The position numbers and the translations under genes were made by a program. From assembly GCF_002934605.1 (NCBI RefSeq), contig NZ_PTJC01000006.1:1488001-1552000 (forward strand): DNA of 64,000 nt, given 5' to 3'. Positions within the stretch are counted from its first letter, which is position 1, and every line of letters begins with the position of its first letter. Source of the DNA: Neolewinella xylanilytica (GTDB lineage Bacteria > Bacteroidota > Bacteroidia > Chitinophagales > Saprospiraceae). Below, in pieces: positions 1-7,600 of this stretch. The notes beneath the pieces were generated by a model. It worked only from the letters and a program-made list of their open reading frames with translations. It had not been told where the DNA came from and did no database searches.

Positions 1-754
1 GGAGCCAGCATTGCTTAGCGTACCCGGGCCGAACGGTTTATTCACTCCTCAATTCCTGATCGGCTCGGCGGTGGCCATACTGATGATCCCCTTCACCCAG
101 CCACAGGTAAGTATCCGACTGGCCATCATGGAGACGGACCGGGCCATGTACCGCATGGCCGTCGGCGTGGGGGTATTTGCCATCTTCGTCATTCTGCCTA
201 CGGCCTTCATCGGGCTGTACGGCTCGATCCGCTATCCGGACCTGACGGCGTTCGAGTTCCTGAGCCGGGCGCTGGTAGTGGATCAGCCACCCACCCTGGC
301 GGCCTTCGTACTGATCGGGTTGCTGGCCGCCGCAATTTCCACGGCCGATTCACAGATCTTCGCGCTGGGTACGGAGCTGCGGTCGTTGCTGCGGTCCGAA
401 GACGACCGGCAATTGCTGCGGGTGACGAAGGTGGGAATTGTCGTATTTGCGGTAACGGCGCTCGGGTTCAGCCTCGTCGCGGGAGACCAACTTGCGTTGT
501 TGGCGCGAACCAGCTTCGCGGGAACTTCCCTGCTGGCACCGATGATCTTTGCCGGCATCTTCGGGGAGCGGCGGGGGAGGGGGTATTTTTTGCCCTCGAT
601 GACGTTGGGTGGGGTTTTGGTGTTTTTAGCCTCCCTGCTTGGCCTGATTCCGGATACCTGCTTGGGACTGCGACTTGATCTGTTCATTTTGATGGTATTG
701 GGGACGTTGGCTGTGCTGCCGATTGGGGCGGTTTCGGGAGAATCTACCGCATGA
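1..754 (+). CDS. Sodium:solute symporter, C-terminal part (5' truncated by window edge)
   Basis: This is the C-terminal half of a sodium/solute symporter (SSS family), an inner-membrane carrier that couples Na+ entry to uptake of a small solute. The frame is open from the first bases and has no convincing start (only a TTG at 11), so the gene begins upstream; about 250 residues remain of a family usually near 500. Several hydrophobic segments are visible, plus a polar stretch with TADSQ that matches the conserved SSS region before a cytoplasmic loop. The substrate cannot be told. The stop lies inside an inverted-repeat cluster (752-800), and the next gene converges on it. Confidence 0.85.
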   Translation, partial: EPALLSVPGPNGLFTPQFLIGSAVAILMIPFTQPQVSIRLAIMETDRAMYRMAVGVGVFAIFVILPTAFIGLYGSIRYPDLTAFEFLSRALVVDQPPTLAAFVLIGLLAAAISTADSQIFALGTELRSLLRSEDDRQLLRVTKVGIVVFAVTALGFSLVAGDQLALLARTSFAGTSLLAPMIFAGIFGERRGRGYFLPSMTLGGVLVFLASLLGLIPDTCLGLRLDLFILMVLGTLAVLPIGAVSGESTA

Positions 755-800
755 CACATCGATGTCTGTCAAAATGACAGGCCTGACACATCCGATGTCT
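752..800. terminator. Inverted-repeat cluster between convergent genes
   Basis: A hairpin with arms CTGTCA and TGACAG and an AAA loop (766-780) lies between two near-identical, self-complementary copies of TGACACATC(C)GATGTCT (752-767 and 784-800). The cluster overlaps both stop codons. It is probably a bidirectional terminator. No long T-run follows, so this rests on symmetry and position. Confidence 0.5.
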
Positions 801-1896
801 AACCCCCAAATCGTCCCAAATCCACCTCCCCCGGCACCGCTGCATCACCCGCCAAAGCGGCAAGGAGCCACCGGCTCACCAGCGGAGCCAGCGAAGCCCC
901 CTTCGTCCCCAGGCCGTTGAAGATCCACAGAGTAGGATGCTCGGGGTGGACCCCGATTACCGGTCGCCGGTCGCGGATGGTCGGTCGTACCGCCGCCCGG
1001 TGGTCGACGATCTCGTACGGTACGGTAATCAACTCCCGTAACCGGTCTTCTAGGTACTTCCTTGCATCCGGGGTGGGCCCCTCGTCGGTCCAGAGGTTTT
1101 GGCTCGTGGCCCCCACCCAGTAGGTGTCGTCGCTCTGGGGCACGAGAAAGATGCGGTGCTTAAATAAGCGATCGAGCAGCGGCGCCTCCGTTTTCACGAT
1201 CAGCACCTCCCCCTTGTTTCCACCGTAGGGTAGGTCACCGAACCAGGGATTGGAGCGCGACCGCCACCCTTCGCAAAAGATCACTCGATCGTAGATGCGG
1301 GTGCGGTCGCCTAGAACCAGGCTAATCCGAGTGCCCCCGACGGACAAATCCCCGTAGTCCAGAGCAGTCTCGGAAATGCGCTGCTCCCCCCGCAGCCGCG
1401 CTCGAAACCGCTCGACGAGCAAGGCCACGTCCACCCGCGCGGAGTGGCGAACGCCAGCGTAGGAAAAGGCCGGCTCAGTGATGGCGGGAATGCCGCCCAG
1501 CGCGGGATCGTCGTCCAGGTAATCATCGTATCCCGGGTCGCCGGAGCGCGCCAGCCAGTCGTTCTGGTCGCCGCGGTTGAAGAGGGTGCGTACCAGCGGG
1601 ATGTCGTGCCAGATGGGAACGCCCAAGGTGCGTTCCAGCTCGGCGTAGAGCTTCCGGGCTTCGGGAAGCAAGTCGTCGATCCGCCAACTCTTGACGAAGC
1701 GCCGACCGGTGATGGGGTTAATGATGCCCGCGGCCACCGCACTCGCTGCCGTTTGCTCCGGTGCGTCGATGTAGTGCACCGAATGGCCGGCGCATTCCAG
1801 GCGGTAGCCGATGAGGGTTCCGGCCAATCCCTGGCCGACAATGAGGTAGTCGATGGTTTTCGCCGAAAGGTAAGCCGGGCCGAAGCATGCGGCCAA
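799..1896 (-). CDS. FAD-dependent oxidoreductase (DAO family)
   Basis: A 365-residue flavoprotein of the D-amino-acid oxidase/glycine oxidase fold, resembling the oxidase half of MnmC. The FAD-binding glycine motif G-Q-G-L-A-G is at residues 21-26, followed by an acidic strand end (YIDAPE). A second conserved glycine-rich FAD segment (NGLGTKG) lies near the C-terminus. A Rossmann FAD domain and a substrate domain with oxidation of an amine substrate are expected; the substrate is unknown. The only canonical start before the FAD motif is a TTG at 1896, which falls in the T-run of a terminator hairpin. A promoter-like TACCTTTC lies downstream of that start (1865-1872), so the true N-terminus is uncertain. 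Confidence 0.75.
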   Translation of the reverse strand: MAACFGPAYLSAKTIDYLIVGQGLAGTLIGYRLECAGHSVHYIDAPEQTAASAVAAGIINPITGRRFVKSWRIDDLLPEARKLYAELERTLGVPIWHDIPLVRTLFNRGDQNDWLARSGDPGYDDYLDDDPALGGIPAITEPAFSYAGVRHSARVDVALLVERFRARLRGEQRISETALDYGDLSVGGTRISLVLGDRTRIYDRVIFCEGWRSRSNPWFGDLPYGGNKGEVLIVKTEAPLLDRLFKHRIFLVPQSDDTYWVGATSQNLWTDEGPTPDARKYLEDRLRELITVPYEIVDHRAAVRPTIRDRRPVIGVHPEHPTLWIFNGLGTKGASLAPLVSRWLLAALAGDAAVPGEVDLGRFGG

Positions 1897-1938
1897 AAAT
1901 TAGGAGCCCCCGTCGGTCGAAACCGGCAGGGGACTCCC
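1893..1938 (-). terminator. Rho-independent terminator after the DUF4382 gene
   Basis: Read on the minus strand this is a strong hairpin: arms with GGAG/CTCC, CCCC/GGGG and CGGT/ACCG around a four-base loop (1903-1937). A run of five T (1895-1899) follows. It lies about 50 bp after the stop of the lipoprotein gene, and its T-run contains the TTG start of the next gene. Confidence 0.7.
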
Positions 1939-1989
1939 GCTTATTGGAAAGAAACAAGTTATGGCTCTTAGCGCCGGAAGCGCGAACCC

Positions 1990-2943
1990 CTATCCGGGCA
2001 GGAAGCTGACCTTAAAGTCGGCTGTAGTGGTAGAATTGGCGGTTACCTGCAGCAAGCCGAGGTCCAGCTCGCCGATGGCCGATATCTTGAACTGGCCGCG
2101 CATTTCCAGTCGGCCGTCTTCATCGGTATCCTCGTAGGAAACGGCGACCAGCTCGTACGAGCCCGCCTCCAGGTAGGCCAGGGTGTATTCGTTATTGGTG
2201 TTGAGTTTCGTGCTGGATACGGCGTTCAGGAAGAGCTCGTCGTCGCTGTCGCCCTCCGCCTCGCTGGCGGTGAAGGTGCCCTTTTGGTAAGCGTACACCA
2301 CTACTTCGCCTTCCGCCTGACTATCCCGGCTTACGGTTCCCGAAAGGGTGCCCGTGCGGTCCTTCTGTACCACCCGCAGGGAATTGTTTAAGCGGTTTGT
2401 TGCGGCAAAGGCGTAGGGCTTGGTTTCGTCGCCGGTACGTACAAGGGCTTTGCGCAGATCGAAATCCACGACGGCATTCACCGATCCGCTTTGCACCATT
2501 TCGAAGCCGGAATCGGTAAGGGTAATGACGCCTTCATCGGCCACCTCCAGGGCGACTTTCTGGTTGTCCTCGTTGACGTAGTAGCAGCCCGGTCCACCGG
2601 CTACCGCGGTGAGACCGTCTTCCAGCACCAGCTCGATTTTATTGTAGCTCTTCGCGGCCAGCTCTCCGGCGTACAGCAACTCGGTAGCACCGTTCGTAAG
2701 GGCGGAGATCTCGACGGTGGTAGCGGTGTAGGCCTCCAGCGATTCGCCGGCTACCCGGATGTCGGCGATGGTCACGAAAACCCCCTTGACATTGGCATCG
2801 TCGCTGGGGGCATCGGTTATTTCTACCCGAAATGCGCCGTTTCCTTCGTCGGAGGGGGATGCCGGATCTTCCTTGCAGCCGAAGGTTAAGAGGGGAAGCG
2901 TCAGCGCGAGGGTTACCACGCCGCTTAGGTTGCCGAGTTGCAT
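1990..2943 (-). CDS. DUF4382 domain lipoprotein
   Basis: A 317-residue secreted lipoprotein. A hydrophobic signal segment ends in the lipobox L-T-F-G-C with the lipidated cysteine at residue 23. The following Lys-Glu-Asp and Ser/Pro-rich linker suit outer-membrane export in Bacteroidota. Residues about 35-190 match DUF4382 (start FRVEITDAP, then VKGVFVTIADIRV and a later NAVVDFDLRKA). The C-terminal 120 residues look like a carboxypeptidase-regulatory or cna-B-like beta sandwich (GTLSGTVSRD, then EAGSYELVAVSY). DUF4382 function is not established; such proteins are cell-surface or periplasmic. It appears to be a single-gene unit with its own terminator. Confidence 0.85.
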   Translation of the reverse strand: MQLGNLSGVVTLALTLPLLTFGCKEDPASPSDEGNGAFRVEITDAPSDDANVKGVFVTIADIRVAGESLEAYTATTVEISALTNGATELLYAGELAAKSYNKIELVLEDGLTAVAGGPGCYYVNEDNQKVALEVADEGVITLTDSGFEMVQSGSVNAVVDFDLRKALVRTGDETKPYAFAATNRLNNSLRVVQKDRTGTLSGTVSRDSQAEGEVVVYAYQKGTFTASEAEGDSDDELFLNAVSSTKLNTNNEYTLAYLEAGSYELVAVSYEDTDEDGRLEMRGQFKISAIGELDLGLLQVTANSTTTADFKVSFLPG

Positions 2944-3146
2944 ATGTTGGGTTTAACGATCACCCCCTAACAAGAGGAGGATGGTTGGTGGAATAAAGCA
3001 GGCGCCCGGCTACCAATAGGCACCCCGGACGCTCGCAGGTAGTAACGGGACGGCCGGATGTACCAGTATGCAGCAGCTTTGTCTTAGCATTTTGCTCCGG
3101 GAGGCCTCGATGGCCACCAACCTGCCGGCTGCTGCCCGGGTAGCCT

Positions 3147-3154
3147 TACCTTGC
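3147..3154 (+). promoter_or_regulatory. Putative -7 box TACCTTGC upstream of rlmI-like gene
   Basis: TACCTTGC ends four bases before the ATG at 3159. It resembles the Bacteroidota -7 element TAnnTTTG, and the same box with almost the same spacing precedes the genes at 57913 and 52244. If it is a promoter, the mRNA would be leaderless or nearly so. I see no matching -33 TTTG. Confidence 0.35.
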
Positions 3155-3158
3155 CGCC

Positions 3159-4349
3159 ATGAATACGAAAACGATCACCCTGAAGAAAGGGCGTGAGGGA
3201 GCCCTGCTCCGCTATTCCCCCTGGCTTTTCTCCGGCTCGGTGGCCCGCGAGGATCCCGATTTGGAAGACGGCAACACGGTAAAAGTGGTCGACTCCGCCG
3301 GAAACATGTTGGGTACCGGACATTACCAGGCGGGGAGCATCCGCGTGCGCATGTTGCACTTCGGCAAGGAGGAACCGCCAGAAGACCTGGTGGAGCAACG
3401 CATCCGCAAGGCGCTGGATCTCCGCGCTGGCTTGGGGCTGACCACCGATCCGCTCACCGATACCTACCGCCTGGTGCACGCGGCGGGCGACGGACTGCCG
3501 GGGCTGATCGTCGACCGCTACGGTGCGGTGGCCGTGGTGCAATGCCACAGCATCGCCATGCACCACCGGCGGCAGCTCATTGCCGACACCCTCCTTACCG
3601 CCATCCCGGGGATCACTACCGTGTACGACAAAAGCGCTGCCGTACTGCCCGAACGCTACGCCAATACCTTCACGGATGGCCTGCTCGGCGGAACGGCCGT
3701 GGACGAGCTGACCGTGCGGGAAAACGGCCGCCGCTTTCGGGTGGACGTGGCTGGGGGCCAGAAGACCGGTTTCTTCCTCGACCAACGCGAGAACCGCTGG
3801 CTGCTTGGTAGCTACGCCCGGGATAAGGTGGTCCTGAATACCTTTTCCTACACCGGCGGATTTTCGATCTACGCGCTTTTGGGCGGCGCGGCGCGGGTGC
3901 AAAGCGTAGACCTGAGCGAAAAAGCCATCCAACTGACCGATACCAACGTTGCGCTGAACGGAGATTTCGCAGACCGCCACGAGAGCCACACCGCCGACGT
4001 CATGGAGTGGTTAAAGGAAAACGCGGAGGATCGTAGCTACGACATTATCATCGTCGACCCACCCGCCTACGCCAAAAACAAGCATCGCCGGCACAAGGCC
4101 GTACAGGCCTACAAGCGGTTGAACGCCCGCGCCATGCGCGCGCTTAAGCCGGGCGGACTCCTCTTCACCTTCAGCTGCAGCCGAGTGGTGGACCGCCAGC
4201 TGTTTTACGATACTATCGTGGCTGCCGGACTGGAGGCCGGGCGCTCGGCCTGCGTGCTCCACCGACTGGGGCAGGGGCCGGATCACCCCGTAAACCTTTA
4301 CCATCCGGAGGGGGAGTACCTGAAGGGACTGGTGGTACGCGTAGACTGA
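3159..4349 (+). CDS. rlmI: RlmI-like 23S rRNA (cytosine-5)-methyltransferase
   Basis: A class I rRNA large-subunit methyltransferase of 396 residues, the usual family size. An N-terminal PUA RNA-binding domain (about 1-75, beginning with a KKGRE segment) is followed by a small middle domain and a Rossmann SAM domain. Motif I is the segment NTFSYTGGF around 227-235, with the acidic residue after motif I at D251. DPPAYAK is at 300-306 and FSCS at 338-341, whose Cys340 is the family catalytic position. In E. coli RlmI makes m5C1962 in 23S rRNA; the same target is inferred here. It stands alone, with an ATG supported by alignment to the PUA start. Confidence 0.88.
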   Translation: MNTKTITLKKGREGALLRYSPWLFSGSVAREDPDLEDGNTVKVVDSAGNMLGTGHYQAGSIRVRMLHFGKEEPPEDLVEQRIRKALDLRAGLGLTTDPLTDTYRLVHAAGDGLPGLIVDRYGAVAVVQCHSIAMHHRRQLIADTLLTAIPGITTVYDKSAAVLPERYANTFTDGLLGGTAVDELTVRENGRRFRVDVAGGQKTGFFLDQRENRWLLGSYARDKVVLNTFSYTGGFSIYALLGGAARVQSVDLSEKAIQLTDTNVALNGDFADRHESHTADVMEWLKENAEDRSYDIIIVDPPAYAKNKHRRHKAVQAYKRLNARAMRALKPGGLLFTFSCSRVVDRQLFYDTIVAAGLEAGRSACVLHRLGQGPDHPVNLYHPEGEYLKGLVVRVD

Positions 4350-4661
4350 TCCCGGTATTGACTTGGTACCCGCGCGCCGGCGCCCTATTTGGTACTACCA
4401 GCATGTGACTACCTACTGCGAATGTGGTAGCTCGGGTGGCGATTGCTGTCGGCAAACTTGCCCGGGTGGGTATTTTTTCCGGTTTCCACTTGCCGCGCCA
4501 CGGGTTGCGGTCGCCTGCCAACGGATTTATCCCCGCAATGGTCCAGTTGATGACCCAAGCGTACGCTATTCGCCAACTATTGCAAGCCATCCGCTTGCCT
4601 ACCGAACACCGTTTTTCGCCAGCCGTTAGGGTAGAATACTCGTTTTACAAGCATACCCCAA
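4350..4661. other. Intergenic region with GC-rich dispersed motif
   Basis: 312 bases between the methyltransferase and tamB. The only clear element is one copy of the dispersed GC-rich palindromic motif at 4368-4385. Short open frames here have no credible coding signal, and none continues into a recognisable protein. The tamB promoter must lie here, but I cannot point to it. Confidence 0.6.
4368..4385 (+). repeat. Dispersed GC-rich motif, copy A
   Basis: ACCCGCGCGCCGGCGCCC, containing the perfect palindrome GCGCCGGCGC. It is flanked by TTGGT on the left and TTTGGTACT on the right. The same 18 bases occur exactly at 33253-33270, with one or two changes at 45736 and 53863, and with one base missing at 21229. 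Confidence 0.7.
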
Positions 4662-7600
4662 TTGGCTGCAAGCATAGGTAAGAAAATAGGAAGGTTTATC
4701 TTTTGGTTGGTCGTATCGGTGATGGGTTTACTGGTGCTGGTTTTCCTGCTGATCCAGTTGCCCTTCGTACAGAACCGGATCACGCGGGAGGTCGAGCAGA
4801 TCGCCCGCACCACCCTCGGTACCGACATCGGAATCGGCTCCATCGGCCTGAAATTCCCCTCCAACCTTACGGTGGATGACGTGTACGTCAACAACCCGGA
4901 GGGGGATACCATCGCCCGCCTGGACCACCTGGGCGTTTATCTCGACATGTTCGCCCTCCTGCGATCAACGGTGGACATTAACGGGATCGAAATCGACAAT
5001 GTCTACGCTTACGTCGTCAACACCGATTCGACCAGCAACATCGGCTTCCTGACCGAAGCGTTCGCCCCGGCCGATACCGCTGCCGCCCCGGTGGTAGTTG
5101 ATACGACGGCCGCCGGTTCGGGTGGCTTCACCATCGACCTCAACGGCGCTTCCCTCCGGTTGACCAACGCCGACATTTACTACCAGGACGATCCGGCCGG
5201 CTTGCTGGCCGACGTAACCGCCCGGCGCCTGGAAGGGGAGATCGAGGAAGCGGATCTGGAAACCATGGACTTCGCCATCGATTTCCTCGAACTGGAGGGA
5301 GCCGATGCCGCTATTGCCCTCGGCGAAAGCAGCACGCCGGTCGATACCACCGCGGAATCGGTGCCGATGTCCCTCGCTGCCGGACGACTAACTATCTCGG
5401 AGAGCAACTTCTCCCTGCGGATGGATAGCCTGGACATTGCCACCGGCCTTCCGTACGTCAATCTGGAAGGTGCCGACCTGGTTTTGGGCGACAGCATTTC
5501 CTTCACCGGCGAACTGTTCCAGGTACGCGATCTTGGCTTTAGTATGGATACCCCGCTTCCGGAACTGGAAGGGCCAGGCATCGACTACAACCATTTGGCG
5601 CTCTCGGCCGTGGAAGCAGAAGCTACCGATATCGCCTACATCGTGGATTCCCTGCACCTCAACCTACGGCAACTGGAGGCGAGGGAGCGTAGCGGGCTGG
5701 CGATTGTCCGTACGGAAGGCATCATCGATTACGATCCCTCCTTCATTGGACTGGAAAGCTTTTTGCTCCGTACCAATAACAGCGAGATAACTAGCGACGA
5801 TACGGCGATTGAATACGACTTCGCCGCCGCGAATATCGACGAAATGGTGGCCCGGGCCCAACTGGACGGCTACCTGGGATTGCGGGACGTAGCCCTGCTT
5901 GCCCCCGATCTGGCCGAAGTACCCGTGGTGGGCAACAATGAAGATCAGCGGGTGACCTTTTCTCTGCGGGCCAGCGGAACCACGGGTAACCTGGACATCG
6001 GCCGGATTCAACTCGACGGACCCGGCATCAAAGTGCGGGCGAGCGGTAATGCAACCGACGTACTGGATCCCGCACAATTGGGGGGGCAGCTCTTCCTGCG
6101 GGAATTTAGTCTGACCCCCGGGCCACTCCTGCCCCTACTACCCAGCGGCACCTTGCCCCCCGACATCGACTGGCCGAAGCGTATCGTCGCCGAAGGCACC
6201 GCCACCTACCGCGGCGAGCGGCTGGAGCTCGACCTGTACGCCATCGAAAACCGGGTCTTCGGAAACGGGCTCAATAGCCGGGTACGAACGAGCGGCGTGA
6301 TCAACGGCGTGCAGTCGTATCCTAACATGCGGGTCGACGTTTCGCTGGATACGCTATTGGCCACCCGCGCCACTATCCTGGCCTACGTGCCTCCCGGAAC
6401 GTTGCCGGAGGATTATACCCTGCCCAACTACGTCCGTGGAAGCGGTTCGGTGACCGGCCCGCTCGATAACCTTGACGTGAACCTCCAACTGAATCTGCCG
6501 GGAGACAGCACCTACGCCAATATAGCCGGTAACATCCGCAACGCGCTGGACCCCGATAATCTGGCGCTGAACATGGAGATCAGTGATCTGGGAATTAACA
6601 TCGCGGACGTCCGCACCATCCTGCCGGACAGCCTCATCCCGGAGAACATTAACCTGCCGAACTTACGCGTGCGCAACGCAAGTATATCCGGGTCTTTGAC
6701 CGATCTCACCTTCGACGTTCCCCTGGAAACCAGCAATGGTACCTGGAACCTCCAGGGCACCTACAACCCGGAGGACCTGGCTATCGATGCCAACCTGTCC
6801 GATGTTAGCATCCCGGACCTGTTTACCGGGGCGATGCGGGATTCGCTGCTCTTGTTGGATCTAGGTCCCCTGGACATCCGGGCTCAGGTCAACGGGCAAC
6901 TGGAGCCCGCGATGGACCTTGACATCAGCGCTTACGTCCTGCAGTCGGCGGGCGATTCTCTGTTGGACCTGACCGCTTCGGTTACCGATAGTCGGTACCA
7001 GGCCCGTTTTAACCTGATGCACCCGGATTTGTTGGCAGCTGGTAGCGCGCGCTACATTATCGCTGCGGACAGCACGGTATTCGCCGAAGCTATCGTCGAC
7101 GTGGAGCGTGCCGATCTGGAGCGGTGGAATCTGGTGAACGACGCCATGGTCGTGGAAGGGGATCTGGTGGCCCGGACGGAGGGGATCGATGTGTACGATA
7201 TGGATGCCTTCGTCAATCTGGACGATTTCATCCTGCTGGGACCGGAGGGAAGCGTATTCGTAGATAGCCTGCGCCTTACCGCATCGCTTCATGACTGGGA
7301 AAACGAAATCTATCTCCGGTCGGACGTGATGGACGGCGAGGTGGTCGGCTATTTCGACCCCCTGGTCACGCCAGAAAAGATTGTGCAGTTTATCATCGGC
7401 TACTGGGATAACAGCCAACCGCAACCCAACCCGGTCGAGAACGGGGACGAAGTAGACATTGCCTTTCAGCTGAAGCGCCCGCAGGTGTTGACCAGCGGAT
7501 TGGTGCCGGGGCTCACCCAGCTTTCGCCCCTGGAGTTCAGCTTCCTATACCGGGACGCGCAGCCCGAGTTGCTGGTGAACCTGACCGTTCCCGAGATCGT

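Noticed and set aside
4424-4681. 85-residue frame in the region before tamB
   Set aside because: It has no family features and overlaps the tamB start. The composition is like other intergenic frames here.
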